DNA of 64,000 bases from Endomicrobium sp. (GCA_031262585.1 JAISHK010000007.1:17312-81311); one strand, 5' to 3'; counted from the stretch's first letter, positions 9,195-21,586 are shown. Notes: generated from the letters alone by a model not told the origin. Translations and numbers: made by a program.

Positions 9195-9760
9195 GACTTT
9201 CTTTTTTTGAAGCGATTATGCATGATGATGGCTTTTAGTGACGAACAGTAGATATTATAAATGAATACGAAGAAAAATATTTCCAAAATACAATAATCTG
9301 TATACCAAATTTAGAATCAATAAAAAGATAATGTAATTGGAATATTTATATAAAGAGGTTGTTGATTTATCGTAAAATCAAAAGTAAATGCTGTTGATTG
9401 TGCAAGTGGCAATTATTGAATAAATCATTTAAAACTTCAAAAGTAAGTTAATTTTCTAGAAAAGCATAAAGATTGTTCAATATGTTTTCATGTCACAAAA
9501 ATCTAGTATGAAAATAATGAGAAAGTGTCAAAGATATCTCCAATTGAAAACCAAAAATAATAAAATATATTTTAACATTCAAAGAATTTTTAAAGATAGA
9601 TAATATAATAGAAACAAGTTATCCATCATTGGTGCTTCATAAACGAAGATATAGTAAAATTTGATAAAAATTTCCTTTATATAATTGGTCACAAAAAAAC
9701 CATTTTTAAAGATATTTTGCAATCTTGTTGTTAATATCAATGAAATAAAATCTTATTAAT
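9195..9760 (+). pseudogene. Decayed glycosyltransferase family 2 gene
   Basis: Piecing frames together gives the typical GT2 (GT-A fold) order. IMHDDG near 9215 corresponds to the nucleotide-sugar binding 'I..DDaStD' box. TVDIINEYEEKY at 9248-9280 follows it, as in the family's 'T..II.EY..KYP'. Next comes a damaged DxD region (DCASGNY), then LKLQK and VNFLEKHKDCSICFHVTKI at about 9430-9500 (family: 'K.QKQV.FLE.....CFH...'), and a final LTFKEFLKIDNIIETS. Stops and frame changes interrupt each block, so it is dead. Such enzymes add sugars to surface polysaccharides or lipopolysaccharide. No intact neighbour of that pathway survives here. Confidence 0.65.
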
Positions 9761-9769
9761 ATTACTTTT

Positions 9770-12700
9770 TATGATGCTAATTGTGTCGGAGTAGTAAACT
9801 ATAATTTATATGTTTTTGTGAAACTCAAAATAATTTGATTAAAGACACAATAGGTTATGTGATTGTGTCAGGTTATAAAAAGAATAGTTTTTGTAGATGG
9901 AATAGAAGTCGCTATTTTACTACTTTTTTTGTGTATTACCAACAAACTAATACTTGTTTATGGTGAATCTGTGCTTTGTTATTTATATCTGTGCTAGTGT
10001 GTGGTTAGTAAAGAGGTATAAGTGATATATTTGTAATTTCTACGTTTAGAAATATGCTGTCTTATATTATAAACGTATTTTTGAAAATGGTTTTAATTTA
10101 TAACTAAATATGAGTTTTATGGAGTAAGAAGTTCATAGAATAAATAGTTTGAACTTTTGTTTTATATGAAAAATTTGTAGGTAATGATTCAGTATGTCTT
10201 ATTTTAGAATACAATATTTTATGACGATAACATGAAGTTGTTATTAAAATCAGTTAAACTTAAAACTGGATTAAAAAATTTACTTATTATGTAAAGAATC
10301 TACAACACTACGGAATAGTTCAGATGAATGAGTGTAACAAAAGGTATCCTCCTATGGACGCAAAATTAGATTTAGTTGTTATAGATCTGTGTTTTTAGGA
10401 TAATACTTGTTATAGAAGTAGTCAAAAATGTGAAGTCTTCTAGAGGAAAACTAAAAAAGTTGATGTTGATTTTCTTACTTACGCAAGAGAAATTAGTGAT
10501 AAATATACTTAACGTAACTGTGTGGTTTGAAGTGGAAATATTTGATAGATTTAATCAAAGTTCAATTTTAAGACATAAAGAAAACCTGTTTAGAGAAAAT
10601 GCTTTTGGTAATAGTTGGATTACTAAAAATACATTGTAATATCTATAACTGAAAAGATCAAAGATATCGCTTACAGAAGATGTTTGTTTGATATTGTTTA
10701 ATTGAATTATGTTATGAATGTGTAAGCAAATTTTTAAATATTAAAAAACTATTTAAGTGATAACTGGAGCAGGTTTTGTAGACAATATTTTATATTGTCT
10801 GAAATTGCAAAAATTATTGGCTTAAAGAATCTTTAAATATAAAGAATAATGTAGAATTGTAGATTCACCATGTTTCACGTGATGCAGCAGTGTACGGATC
10901 TTTGGTGTGAAATAAAGCGCTTTTTAAGGAAATTACTTTGTACGTTCTAAACTTTCTATATTTTGGTTAGAAAGCATTAAGTAATTTTCTTGCTAAAACT
11001 TATTTTGTATATATGAACTTAATTTACGACAAGTAATAGTTGCAAATAATTATGATCGTCGTAGTCAGCATATATTATAAGAAAGACGTTGAATAAAGGA
11101 TCAATATTTTTATATATGGTGATGAAAAATATAGGTGATTGATTTTATGTTTTAGACCATTGCAAAGATTTAGATTTGATTTTCACAATGAAAAACTGAA
11201 GAAACTAATAATATAAGTGATGAAAACTAAAAAATATGTAATATGAGATATTTTAGATAAATTAAAAATATTAAAATGCAAAAGTTATAATAATTTTATA
11301 ACCTTGTTAAAGGTAAACACTGTTATGATATGCGTTACGCGATTAATGTAACAAAAATAGAAAGAAAATTTGGTTGAAATGTTCAAAAAATGTTTGGTTT
11401 AGTATAGAAAAACAGTTAAGTTTTATAAACATAACTTGTAAAATCTACATATTATTCAATACGATTAATTATATTATTATAATAGTTTATTTTATGCTTT
11501 TTTAAATACTAAATATCCAATATATTGGAAAATAATATAAAATTGACATATGATTATCTATTTGATATTAGTAATATTATAAATATAGTAAAAGGTTATA
11601 TTGTAATATTATATAAAGAAGTAAAATACGATATATTTAATAGAAAACTTTCAGCAAAATTAACTCTAATAAGATTATTGAGGTGTGTTTTTCGTATATT
11701 TAAAATAAACCATGGCAAGCAGTGGGCCGTTTTGTCAAAAATACGAATAAAGGTAGCCCATTAATTTTAGTCTTGATGCGATAACAAATTTTTGAAGTTA
11801 TTATCTAAAAATAGATTAGTATAATAAATGTAGTACAATTAAATCGAATTTATTTCAGTATTTTAAAATATCTGTAATATGAAAATCGTATTAATGTTTA
11901 TAATGCTTGTGGGTATATCTTTTAACGAGGGATGTAAATTATTTACAAGATCGAAATTAGCAAACGCTCTTGTAGGCAGATGATGTCGATATTAACATTA
12001 TTATCTTATTCAGTCTTTGAATATAAACAAACTGATGTAAATTTTATAGAGAAGTTTACACTGGAAGATTGTTTTATAAATATATCAATGTTGTGATTTA
12101 TTATAACTATTGTAAATACCACATATACAGACAGATATTGCATTAAATAAGAAAGTGGAAGTCTTAGTTTGTATAATTGTTTTACAAATGGATATTTAAA
12201 TTTTGAGTAATATTCGCGTGCCTGGATTTTGTATTTATTTTCTTTGTTTTCGCATGTGGTTGGATCTTATCAATAATGTTAATGTAATGAAAAGGCATTT
12301 GAGTTGCTGTTTGTAATCGTTACAAAGCATCTGTTATAAATACTTTTATTGTTTTCGAAATCAAACGTTGAGGAGACAAATAAACTAAATGAGTTATTTG
12401 TTAAGTCTATGGAATTATATTTGTGATATAAATTTGTATGTCATGTAATAACACATAGAGATATTAAAGATAGTTACAATAATAATCGCATAGTCTTTTT
12501 GGTGTGTTTTTAAAATTTTATCCAATTGAAATAAAAGCAAAAGATTGATTTTGTGTTGAAAAATGTAAATGAATATATAATGACCTAGAAGTTAAAGTTG
12601 ATATTGTTTTGTTTGATAAAGATTTTAAGAATATGCAAAAATTGATCAAAATTGTAGATAATAAATTTAAATAAAGAAGAATAATTATTTGCGCAAAAGG

Positions 12701-13010
12701 AAGATATTTGGGCATTTCAGTGTGTTGTTTATAGGATTAAATAATAAAATATATTTAGCTTAAACTATGCTTTAATACAAAATGTAAAAAGTTAATTATA
12801 AATATGCTAATAGAATGTAAAATATTTTTGCTAATTACAACGATCGATATGTTTATAAAACAAACATTTGTTTTATCCTCGTTATCTTTAAAATTCTATA
12901 ATATTAATTCCCCTTTTGTGAACTCTATTCCAAATGGTAAAAGTTCAGATATGAAAAGAATGAAGATATAATATTTATACAAAAATTAAAAAATCAGTTA
13001 AGAATATAGG
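9770..13010. other. Long decayed stretch upstream of dnaE
   Basis: Over 3 kb without an intact gene. Short open frames exist (for example 10430-10639 and 11525-11764) but lack ribosome sites and family resemblance. Patches such as VWFEVEIFDRFNQSSILRH look like former coding sequence, but I could not assign them. Given the GT2 relic next door, an old surface-polysaccharide locus is possible. The only distinct element is the parS-like palindrome at 10871. Confidence 0.5.
10871..10886. promoter_or_regulatory. parS-like ParB binding site (relic)
   Basis: The sequence TGTTTCACGTGATGCA matches the widely conserved 16-base parS consensus TGTTTCACGTGAAACA at 14 of 16 positions, with the first 12 bases exact. 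It lies about 7 kb from the decayed parAB genes, in decayed DNA, where a GC-rich palindrome core stands out. With ParB lost, it would have no partner. The identification rests on sequence match alone. Confidence 0.5.
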
Positions 13011-13028
13011 TTACTGTTTAAAATGGTA

Positions 13029-13034
13029 TATAAT
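13029..13034 (+). promoter_or_regulatory. Candidate -10 box of the dnaE-serS transcript
   Basis: A perfect TATAAT 95 bases before the dnaE start, within TGGTATATAAT. No good -35 stands at 16-18 bases. It is the best promoter candidate upstream of dnaE. Confidence 0.35.
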
Positions 13035-13123
13035 ACGACTCATCCTATTTTAGTTTTGTAATCTATTAAAGAATTAGTTAATGGGATAACGTAACGATTA
13101 AGATCAAATAACAGGTGTTTTTT

Positions 13124-16100
13124 ATGAGTGCAGAATTTGTACATTTACATAATCATACTGAATATTCACTTCTTGATGGAGCATGTAGACTTACAGACGA
13201 TAAAGGCAATCCAGGTGAATTGTTTAACTTAATAGCTAAAAAATATAAAATGAGTGCTCTTGCTATAACTGATCACGGTAATATGTATGGTGCTATTGAA
13301 TTTTATTTAATGGCAAAGCAGGTTAATATAAAACCAATTGTAGGTTGTGAAGTATATGTTGCTCTAAAATCGCGTTTTGATAAAAATACAGATAAAGTTG
13401 AAAGTTATAAAAATTACAATCATTTAACTTTGTTGGCGAAAGATTTTGAAGGGTATAAAAATCTTATGCGTATAGTAAGTGTAGGATTTACTGAAGGGTT
13501 TTATTATAAACCACGTGTGGATAAAGATACTTTAAGAAAATACAATAACGGCATAATTGCTCTTTCAGGTTGCCTTGCTGGAGAAGTTGCGTCTGCTTTA
13601 GCTAAGGGTAATACTGAAAAAGCATATAAGGTTGCTGTAGAATATAACGATATTTTTGGCAAGGGCAATTTTTATATAGAAATTATGGACAATGGCCTGG
13701 AAGCTCAACATAAGATAATTCCTGGTTTTATTAATTTATCAAAAAGAACAGGTATTCCACTTGTGGCAACTAATGATTGTCATTTTTTAACAAGAGAAGA
13801 TTATGCAATTCATGATATTTTACTTTGTATTGGCACTAATAAAATGTTAAATGATCCTAAAAGATTACGTTTTAATTCAGATACTTTTTACTATCGTAGT
13901 GCAGATGATATGGCACAAACATTTTCTTACGTACCGGAAGCTATAAAAAATACTTTAGAAATTGCTGAAAAGACAAATCTTAAAATAAATATGAATAAAT
14001 TACTTTTGCCACAATTTCCAGTACCAAAGGGATATAAATCTGATTCTGAATATCTTGAAACTCTTTGTCGTCAAGGACTTTTAAATAGATATGGACTTGT
14101 AAAACAAGAACAAGAGGTAAGGTTAAAGTATGAACTTTCTATTATTGATAGAATGGGATTTGCTTCGTATTTTTTAATAGTGGCGGATTTTATAAAATAT
14201 GCCAAGGAACGTGGTATTCCGGTAGGACCTGGTAGAGGTTCGGGTGCTGGCTCTATAGTAGCCTATACTTTAGGAATAACTGACATTTGTCCTATAAAAT
14301 ATGATTTATTGTTTGAGAGATTTTTGAATCCAGACAGACGTTCAATGCCAGACTTAGACATAGATTTTGCGGATTCTGGTAGAGATGAAGTTATAAAATA
14401 TGTGCGTAAAAAATATGGCGAGGAAAAATGTGCTCAAATTATAACGTTTGGCTCAATGCAAGCCAGACTTGTTATAAAAGATGTGGCAAGGGTTATGGGC
14501 TTTACGCCTGTTCAATCAAACAATATTACTAAACTTGTTCCTCAAAATGCAAGTATTGCAGAGGCTTTAAAGACTTCGCATGATTTATCTAAATTTGTTG
14601 AAACTGATGAAAATATAGCAAAACTTATATCTGTTTCACAAAAACTTGAAGGACTGAAAAGACACACAGGTATACACGCAGCAGGTATGGTTATAGCGAA
14701 TGAGGAAATTACAAATTTTTCTCCCTTATCAAAAGGTTCAAAAGATATTGTAACAACTCAGTATGATGGCGGGGCATTATCACAGCTTGGTCTTTTAAAA
14801 ATTGATTTTTTAGGTTTAAGAACACTTACTATTATTGATGATTGTGTTAAATTTATACGCAAGAATGATCTTGATTTTAATTTGGACAAGATTCTTTTAA
14901 ATGATAAAAAAACTTATAAATTTTTAGCGCAAGCAAAAACAATGGGGGTATTCCAGCTTGAAAGCAGAGGAATTCGTGATTTAATAAGAAAATTACAACC
15001 GAGTTCTATAGATGATATAATAGCTTTAATTGCTTTATACCGTCCGGGACCTATGGGATCGGGAATGTTAGATGATTTTGTAGATCGTAAACATGGTAGA
15101 ACAAAAATAGTTTATAATCATCCTTTAGAGGAGTCTATATTAAAGAATACTTATGGCGTTATTTTATATCAAGAACAAGTGATGAAAATGTCTGTTACTC
15201 TTGCAGGTTTTACGCCAGGTGAAGCAGATAGTTTGCGTAAAGCAATGAGCAAAAAGATTCCAGAAGATATTGAAGAGCAAAGAGGGAAATTTATAAATGG
15301 TGCAATGGAAAAAGGCATTAATAAAATAGTGTCAGAAAAAATATTTAATAATATTGTGGCTTTTGCAGGATATGGTTTTAATAAATCTCATTCTGCAGCT
15401 TATGGTATGATTTCTTATAAAACAGCATATTTAAAAGCCAATTATCCCTTAGAGTATTTAACAGCATTACTTAATAGTGAAATAGGCCGTTCAGCAGTAA
15501 AGGATAATGAAGAAAGTAAACTTGTAATGTATATGGATGATGCAAATAATTTTGACATTAAGATATTGCCACCTGATGTTCAATATTCTGATGGAAAATT
15601 TAAAATAGAAGGGAATAGTATAAGATTTGGACTTCTTGCTATTAAAAATGTTGGAGAAGGTTTTACTGATTCTATAGAAAATGCAAGAAGAATGAATGAG
15701 GGATTAAAAGAATTTAAAGATTGGGATAATTTTTTACAAATGATTGATTTAAAAAGTACAAATAAAAAAGCAATAGAAAGTCTTGTAAAAGCTGGAGCGT
15801 TTGACTCCTTTGGTGAAAATAAATGTGCGATAAGATCCAAATTGCTTGCAAATATTGACAATTCCGTTGATAAAGCTGTAAAAATAAAACAAGACAAATC
15901 TTCTGCCCAATGTCTTCTTTTTGATAGTGCTGAAATCATTACGATGAGTTTATCATTGCGAGACGTAGCACCTTTAAAAGAGTTTGAGATATTGCAATTT
16001 GAAAAAGAAGTTTTAGGTTTTTATTTTTCGGGACATCCTTTAATATCCATAAAAAAAGATCTCGTTGCTTATTCTAATTATAGATTGGATAATTTACCTA

Positions 16101-16648
16101 AAGTCAAAAAAAATGTTGATTTTAAGACAGCTCAAATTGTTCGTGTAGCTGGTATGATAACATCTATAAAAAAACTTATATCTAAAATGAAAAAAGAACC
16201 TTATGCAAGATTTAAACTGGAAGATTTAAATGCTAGTGTTGATGTTATATTGTTTCCAAAAAAATTTGAAAAGTTTAACAAATATCTTACTATTAATAAT
16301 ATTGTTGTAATAAAAGGTGGATTAATATGTCAGCAGGGAGAATCTGAGATAATAGTTGATGAAATTATGACAATAGATGAAGCTAAAAAGGAATTCCCGA
16401 CGAATTCTGGTAAAATACACATAAAGTTTCCAACTACGAGATATGACAATAGTTTAGTTGAAAATCTTAAAAAAATTTTTTATAAATATAAAGGGAAAAA
16501 TAGAGTTTATCTTATTTTAGAAGATCCTATACATGGAAATTTTTCTATTGAGACAGAATTTTTATCCGATTATTCAGATAAATTTATATACGATGTTGAT
16601 GAAGTTGTAGGCTTTAAAGATTCTGTGAAATTACAATACTCAATATGA
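13124..16648 (+). CDS. dnaE: DNA polymerase III alpha subunit (DnaE)
   Basis: The replicative polymerase subunit, 1174 residues, normal for DnaE1 types. The N-terminal PHP domain shows [14 protein letters not shown] and ITDHGNMYG. The catalytic aspartates lie in PDLDIDF at about residues 410-414 and in [10 protein letters not shown] near 563. Palm and fingers motifs include [34 protein letters not shown] and [14 protein letters not shown] helix-hairpin-helix ([14 protein letters not shown]) and an OB fold ([13 protein letters not shown]) follow. I set the start at ATG 13124 because AGGTG sits six bases upstream; the in-frame GTG at 13115 is part of that site. serS begins 13 bases after the stop, so the two are probably co-transcribed. 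All core motifs look intact. Confidence 0.97.
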   Translation: MSAEFVHLHNHTEYSLLDGACRLTDDKGNPGELFNLIAKKYKMSALAITDHGNMYGAIEFYLMAKQVNIKPIVGCEVYVALKSRFDKNTDKVESYKNYNHLTLLAKDFEGYKNLMRIVSVGFTEGFYYKPRVDKDTLRKYNNGIIALSGCLAGEVASALAKGNTEKAYKVAVEYNDIFGKGNFYIEIMDNGLEAQHKIIPGFINLSKRTGIPLVATNDCHFLTREDYAIHDILLCIGTNKMLNDPKRLRFNSDTFYYRSADDMAQTFSYVPEAIKNTLEIAEKTNLKINMNKLLLPQFPVPKGYKSDSEYLETLCRQGLLNRYGLVKQEQEVRLKYELSIIDRMGFASYFLIVADFIKYAKERGIPVGPGRGSGAGSIVAYTLGITDICPIKYDLLFERFLNPDRRSMPDLDIDFADSGRDEVIKYVRKKYGEEKCAQIITFGSMQARLVIKDVARVMGFTPVQSNNITKLVPQNASIAEALKTSHDLSKFVETDENIAKLISVSQKLEGLKRHTGIHAAGMVIANEEITNFSPLSKGSKDIVTTQYDGGALSQLGLLKIDFLGLRTLTIIDDCVKFIRKNDLDFNLDKILLNDKKTYKFLAQAKTMGVFQLESRGIRDLIRKLQPSSIDDIIALIALYRPGPMGSGMLDDFVDRKHGRTKIVYNHPLEESILKNTYGVILYQEQVMKMSVTLAGFTPGEADSLRKAMSKKIPEDIEEQRGKFINGAMEKGINKIVSEKIFNNIVAFAGYGFNKSHSAAYGMISYKTAYLKANYPLEYLTALLNSEIGRSAVKDNEESKLVMYMDDANNFDIKILPPDVQYSDGKFKIEGNSIRFGLLAIKNVGEGFTDSIENARRMNEGLKEFKDWDNFLQMIDLKSTNKKAIESLVKAGAFDSFGENKCAIRSKLLANIDNSVDKAVKIKQDKSSAQCLLFDSAEIITMSLSLRDVAPLKEFEILQFEKEVLGFYFSGHPLISIKKDLVAYSNYRLDNLPKVKKNVDFKTAQIVRVAGMITSIKKLISKMKKEPYARFKLEDLNASVDVILFPKKFEKFNKYLTINNIVVIKGGLICQQGESEIIVDEIMTIDEAKKEFPTNSGKIHIKFPTTRYDNSLVENLKKIFYKYKGKNRVYLILEDPIHGNFSIETEFLSDYSDKFIYDVDEVVGFKDSVKLQYSI

Positions 16649-16661
16649 TATAGGAGAAAAA

Positions 16662-17936
16662 ATGTTAGATATTAAAGTTATTAGGAAAAATGTTGATGTT
16701 GTAAAACAAGCGATGATTAATAGAAATAAAAGAAAGGTCGATTTTGATCAACTTTTAAAATGGGACGATGAGCGAAAATTTATAATAAATGAAATTGAAA
16801 AATTAAGAATTAGAAGAAATAAGGAATCTGAAAAAGTAGGTAGACTTAAGATGGAGGGCAAAGAATATTCATCAGATTTGCTTTCTGCAATAAATGAAAT
16901 GAGAAATACCATTCAAAAGCAAGAAAAACAGTTGCTTATTACAGAAAATAAAATAAGAAACTTTCTTCTTAATCTTCCTAATATTCCGGATGAAAGTGTG
17001 CCAATTGGCAAAGATGAAAAAAGCAATAAAATTATAAGATTTGTAGGAAATCCCAGAAAGTTTTCTTTTAAGCCTAATCATCATTTTGAAATAGGAGAAA
17101 GATTAGGTATTCTTGATTTTACGATAGCATCAAAAATTTCAGGTTCGCGATTTGTAGTTTTAAAAAACGAAGGATGTGCTCTGGAAAGAGCCATAATTTC
17201 TTTTTTTCTTGATGTTCATAAAGGAAGAGGATATAAAGAAATAATGACGCCTTATCTTGTAAATCGTACTTCAATGGTTGGTACAGGTCAACTCCCTAAA
17301 TTTGAAGAAGAAGTTTTTAAATGTGCTAATGATGATTTATATTTGATATCAACTGCTGAAATTCCTATAACAAATATTTATAGAGATAGTATTTTAGATG
17401 AATCTTTACTGCCACAAAAAATAGTTTCTTTTTCAGCTTGTTTTAGAAGAGAAGCTGGTTCTTATGGTAGAGATGCAAAAGGACTTATAAGAAATCATCA
17501 ATTTAATAAAATTGAACTTGTAAAATTTGTTGCCCCTAAAACTTCAGATGAAGAATTAGAAGTTTTAATTTTAGAAGTTGGCAGTGTTTTAGAACTTTTA
17601 GAACTTCCTTATAGAGTAGTGCTTTTGTCAACTGGTGATATGGGTTTTTCGTCAGCTAAAACTTATGATCTTGAAGTGTGGTTTAGTGGAGTTTCTATGT
17701 ATAAAGAAATTTCATCATGCTCAAACTTTAAAGATTTTCAAGCGAGAAGAATGAACATAAAGGTGAAATATAAGGATAAAAGGAAAGAACTTTTGCATAC
17801 GCTAAATGGTTCAGGATTAGCAGTTGGTAGAACTTTTGCAGCAATACTTGAAAATTACCAACAAGAGGATGGTTCCGTAGTTATTCCAAAAGTACTGCGT
17901 AAATACACAGGATTTGATATTATAAAATCCTGTTAA
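16662..17936 (+). CDS. serS: Seryl-tRNA synthetase
   Basis: Charges tRNA-Ser with serine, 424 residues, typical length. The N-terminal ~110 residues form the long antiparallel coiled coil that grips the tRNA variable arm (charged stretch [19 protein letters not shown]). The class II core shows motif 2 [19 protein letters not shown] with [12 protein letters not shown], and motif 3 [20 protein letters not shown]. The TAEIPI box is also present ([11 protein letters not shown]). A GGAGA ribosome site lies just before the ATG. It follows dnaE closely. After its stop there is about 800 bases of non-coding DNA, and no clear terminator was seen. Confidence 0.97.
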   Translation: MLDIKVIRKNVDVVKQAMINRNKRKVDFDQLLKWDDERKFIINEIEKLRIRRNKESEKVGRLKMEGKEYSSDLLSAINEMRNTIQKQEKQLLITENKIRNFLLNLPNIPDESVPIGKDEKSNKIIRFVGNPRKFSFKPNHHFEIGERLGILDFTIASKISGSRFVVLKNEGCALERAIISFFLDVHKGRGYKEIMTPYLVNRTSMVGTGQLPKFEEEVFKCANDDLYLISTAEIPITNIYRDSILDESLLPQKIVSFSACFRREAGSYGRDAKGLIRNHQFNKIELVKFVAPKTSDEELEVLILEVGSVLELLELPYRVVLLSTGDMGFSSAKTYDLEVWFSGVSMYKEISSCSNFKDFQARRMNIKVKYKDKRKELLHTLNGSGLAVGRTFAAILENYQQEDGSVVIPKVLRKYTGFDIIKSC

Positions 17937-18745
17937 TTTATTTTTGAAAATAAAAAATGTCTTTTTAAAAGTAAGTGTTTTTTATTAAATCAGTTGTTTA
18001 TTTTGTCTTTTTTAGTATTCTTATTATCTAATTTTTCTTCAGTAACGTTTTTTTGGGTTTTGCATCTATAAGCTATGATCATGTCCTTTTATGAAGAAGA
18101 ATGTCGCATTTTGATTTCTGCAAAATGTTAAGAATTTCGTATACAATACTATAAAATGAAAAATCAAATTTGTTTTAAATCACTTGAAATCTCGCGAGAG
18201 AAAAGTTTGATGTTTTTCATTTTAAATCTTCCTGAAATAATTATATCAATAAAATAAATGCTATAAGTAAGTGTAATGAATTACCCAAAATAGTAGTGAA
18301 ACCTGCAATCATAAACGAAGATGCAAAAAACAACTAGACTTGTTTTAAGGTATTTTAATTTTGATGATATTAAATTTGTAAATGTTTGTAATTTGATAAT
18401 TATATTGTCCATATTTTACGTAAGCAACTGTAAGTAATGGAAATCATGTAAGATAAACAACAAGTAGATTAAATGTTTATGTTCTCTTAAGATGGTAAAA
18501 TTTTAAAATTTGTTGCCATAATTAATTAAAGCAAAAATATCATAAAAGTTTCTTAACACAATCTGAAAATTTTATTGATTTGAATCCAATTCCCCAAATA
18601 ACATAGAACGAAATTTATTTATACGTTTCACTCTTTAAATGCCATAAAAAATATATTTTGCCTGCTAGAAATATGTAAAAATAAAGTTATTATAAAATTA
18701 AAATCCATTTTTATTTTTTAATATTAGTGTGTGTATTATGTGAGT
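17937..18745. other. Gene-free stretch between serS and folD
   Basis: Convergent gene ends flank 809 bases with no intact gene. On the minus strand, fragments such as MKNIKLFSREISSDLKQ and YRCKTQKNVTEEKLDNKN look like former coding sequence but were not recognised. No clear rho-independent terminator was found. Confidence 0.45.
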
Positions 18746-19624
18746 TCATTTTTTCAAACCGTTTTTTTTATTAAATGCTTTAAGAGTATTTTCTAGAAGC
18801 ATTGTTATTGTCATTGGGCCGACTCCGCCAGGTACTGGAGTTATTTTAATATCCAGGTCTTTTACATCATTCAAATCAACATCTCCACATAGTCCATTAG
18901 GGGTTCTATTAATACCTACGTCTATAATGGTTGTTCTATCTTTAATAAAATCTCGGTTAATAAATCTTGGTTTGCCGATAGCTGTAATCACGATATCAGT
19001 GTTTCTACACACTTCTTTTAAGTTTTTTGTTTTTGAATGAGTCATTATAACTGTAGCATTATTTGCAAGTAAAAGCATTGCGATAGGCTTTCCAACAAGG
19101 TTTGATCTTCCAATAATAACAGCTGTTTTTCCTTCAATTGTAATCCCTAATTTGTGCAATAAATATATAATCCCTAATGGGGTGCAGGGAACTAAAATAT
19201 TTTTTTTAATTATTTCTATCCAACTTTTTGACAAATTGAGAAGTCCGATGTTAATAGGATGAAGTCCGTCGACGTCTTTTGAGGGAGCTATCGCATTAAC
19301 ACAATCTTGAACATCATTATTGTTAGGAAGGGGCAGTTGCAATAAGATGCCATCTACTTCAGAATTCTCATTCAATTTTTTTATCAGATTAACAATGTCT
19401 TTTTTTGATGCATTATTGTCAAGGTTGTGGTGAAAAGTCTTTATTCCTACATTTTCGGATGCTTTAATTTTGGATTTAACGTAAACTTGACTTGCTGGAT
19501 TTTTGCCTACTAAAATTGTCGCTAGACCTGGAATTTTTCCTGTTGTTTGTTTAATTTTGGCAACTCTTTCTTTAATTTCAGCTCTTTTATTGTCTGAAAT
19601 CTTTTTAGCATTGAGTAATTCCAT
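18746..19624 (-). CDS. folD: Bifunctional methylenetetrahydrofolate dehydrogenase / methenyl-THF cyclohydrolase
   Basis: Interconverts methylene-, methenyl- and 10-formyl-THF using NADP; the product supplies the formyl groups for the purine route, including PurN in this window. Its 292 residues match the family. Visible motifs are QVYVKSKIKASENVGI (the Y-x3-K catalytic pair), LLQLPLP near residue 100, KDVDGLHPINIG near 122, the nucleotide-binding VIIGRSNLVGKPIAM near 170, and the C-terminal PVPGGVGPMTITMLLENT. AAAGG precedes the ATG by seven bases. It stands alone, with decayed DNA on both sides, which suggests it is kept for an essential folate role. Confidence 0.97.
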   Translation of the reverse strand: MELLNAKKISDNKRAEIKERVAKIKQTTGKIPGLATILVGKNPASQVYVKSKIKASENVGIKTFHHNLDNNASKKDIVNLIKKLNENSEVDGILLQLPLPNNNDVQDCVNAIAPSKDVDGLHPINIGLLNLSKSWIEIIKKNILVPCTPLGIIYLLHKLGITIEGKTAVIIGRSNLVGKPIAMLLLANNATVIMTHSKTKNLKEVCRNTDIVITAIGKPRFINRDFIKDRTTIIDVGINRTPNGLCGDVDLNDVKDLDIKITPVPGGVGPMTITMLLENTLKAFNKKNGLKK

Positions 19625-19631
19625 TTTTTTA

Positions 19632-19651
19632 CCTTTACAATATAATATCTA
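19632..19651 (-). promoter_or_regulatory. Shared upstream element, copy 2 (folD)
   Basis: Minus-strand TAGATATTATATTGTAAA plus GG, directly before folD and nearly identical to the element before deaD (8074-8094). TATATT may serve as a -10; a second TATAAT-like box lies about 20 bases farther upstream. Confidence 0.35.
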
Positions 19652-20929
19652 TAAAATATTATAACATATCAACAAATACATAAATTAAATTTGGATGTTA
19701 ATTTATGAATTATATATAAAAAATTATCTAAAATCTTTACTTTTCTATTTTTATGCCCTATTTAAAATTAGTTTATCATTTTTTCTTCTTTTTTCATAAT
19801 TTTTTGGATTCATAAGTTTTTCTGCACAAAACTTATATCAATTTAAATAAAATAGTAAAATAGTAAATTAACAAATGAGCAAATAAAAAAAGTTGTGTTA
19901 TATTAGTTCATTGTTTATTATTTAAATAAAACTTATTTAAGAATAAAATTGCTTTTTTATAATTCAAATTAAAATTATAGTTTTAAAATTTTAACATGCG
20001 ATTATTTAATAGTATTGTTTTAAATGCATTATTAAAATAAAATGTTCCAAAGTAGTAAATGCAAAGTACTTGTTTGCCTGCGATAAAAATTATGTTGATT
20101 TAACAAAAGATTTTGAGTAAAACAAAGAAAAAGAGAGTTAAAATGAAACTGAAAAAATAAAGAAACTTTGGTAAAAATAAGCTCAGATAAACTAATAATT
20201 CATATTTTTATAATTCGAGTAAAATACGAGAAGTTTTGATAATGATTGATTGTATTAAAATCTTATTCTAGAACAAATTTATATATAATAATTGATAAAT
20301 GGAGAATCTAGATTTATTGTTGAAAATAAATCTAAAGACGATATTTTGAAGATGATTATAATGGTATATTCAAAGATAAATATAATATATAGTTGCGAGT
20401 GTATTATTTTAAAATGTAGACAGTGTACAAAAATTTTGCAAATATTTTTTAATTTAGAATAATTTAACAAATACATTAAAGTAGATATAAATTTATTTTT
20501 AATAAAAACGTAAGAATATGTTTAAGCGATGTAGAATATGTATTTGCTTACATAGGAACGTTTACGTAAATTTATAAATATTTAATTTTATTAAAGGGAT
20601 GAATTTTCTGAAAGTTATAATTATGTAAGCAGAGTCAAAATTACAATTTTATTGCTTTGCAATTTATTGACTGCTAAGTTTCTCTTTGTTATAATCACGT
20701 TTAATGAGATCAGGTATATAAGAGTCTCTTTTTCTTAGACAGATTAATAGAAATCTATCTGAATTATTTTGTGCTGTAAAATATTCTATCATCGAATGAT
20801 TTTTTTGTTATTGATAAGTCTAATTATAGATGTTTGTGTGTGTTGAAGTTTTAGTAAGGCATCTGTAATTAACTGTAAACATAAAGTGAAAAAAAGTATA
20901 AATATAAGTTGTAAATAGGATTAGTAAAA
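19652..20929. other. Gene-free stretch between folD and the TPR gene
   Basis: Nearly 1.3 kb with stops in all frames. A plus-strand trace around 20300-20400 (FIVENKSKDDILKMIIMVYSK, in part) looks like former coding sequence but was not identified. Nothing else was recognised. Confidence 0.45.
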
Positions 20930-21586
20930 ATGAATCTTGCACTTCAAAAAGTTTTGGTTAATGGAAAAGAAAAGCTATTAAGAATTTTTACTAAAATAAG
21001 TAAAAGTAATAAATTGAAACTTTTTGCAATTGTAGGATTTTTTTTATGTGTAGTTTTAATAGGATTATCTATTTCTACTTTTAAATTTCAAAAAATGAAT
21101 AAAATAGCTTCTGAAAAATTATCTGCTGCGTATATAGCTTTTAGTCAAGGAAATCAAGGAGTTGTACTTAATCTTTTAGATGAAATAATAGCAAATTTTT
21201 CAAAAATGCCTTCAGCATATCAGGCAAGGCTTATTAAAGCTGATATTTTTACAGAACTTCATTTTTATGATGAGGCTTTAAAACTTTTGTCAGAAACTAT
21301 AGAGTCGGGTGTCCCTGATACTATAAAGCCTCTTGCAAGTGTAAGAGTTATTTATGTTTATGATTTTAAAAAAGATTATTTTAACGCTATTATTGCATCA
21401 AAAGATTTTATAGATAAATATCCGAATCATTTTTTGACAAAAGATGTTTATTTAAATTTAGCAGAATATTACGTTTCTTTAGGTTCAAATGATGAGGCAC
21501 TAAAGATATTTAATGAAATATTAATTAATTTTCCGGTTACTCAAGAAGCTGAAAAGGCACGAAACAGAATTAATGAAATAAAATAA
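20930..21586 (+). CDS. Membrane-anchored tetratricopeptide-repeat protein
   Basis: The 218 residues start with a basic stretch, then one membrane helix at about 30-50 (LFAIVGFFLCVVLIGLSIS), then a soluble repeat domain that should face the periplasm. At least three helix-turn-helix units of TPR type can be seen: AYIAFSQGNQGVVLNLLDEII, FYDEALKLLSETI and YVSLGSNDEALKIFNEILINFP. Length and layout recall YfgM/Tol-associated 'TPR-like' proteins, which act as scaffolds or chaperone helpers at the inner membrane, but no specific role can be assigned. AGGATT lies about ten bases before the ATG. The next locus downstream is a decayed nucleotidyltransferase. Confidence 0.75.
   Translation: MNLALQKVLVNGKEKLLRIFTKISKSNKLKLFAIVGFFLCVVLIGLSISTFKFQKMNKIASEKLSAAYIAFSQGNQGVVLNLLDEIIANFSKMPSAYQARLIKADIFTELHFYDEALKLLSETIESGVPDTIKPLASVRVIYVYDFKKDYFNAIIASKDFIDKYPNHFLTKDVYLNLAEYYVSLGSNDEALKIFNEILINFPVTQEAEKARNRINEIK

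Noticed and set aside
9195..9760. Reading VDCASGNY as a DNA methyltransferase motif
   Set aside because: The flanking pieces (HDDG, TVDIINEYEEKY, FLEKHKDCSICFH) fit a family 2 glycosyltransferase in order, which explains the region better.
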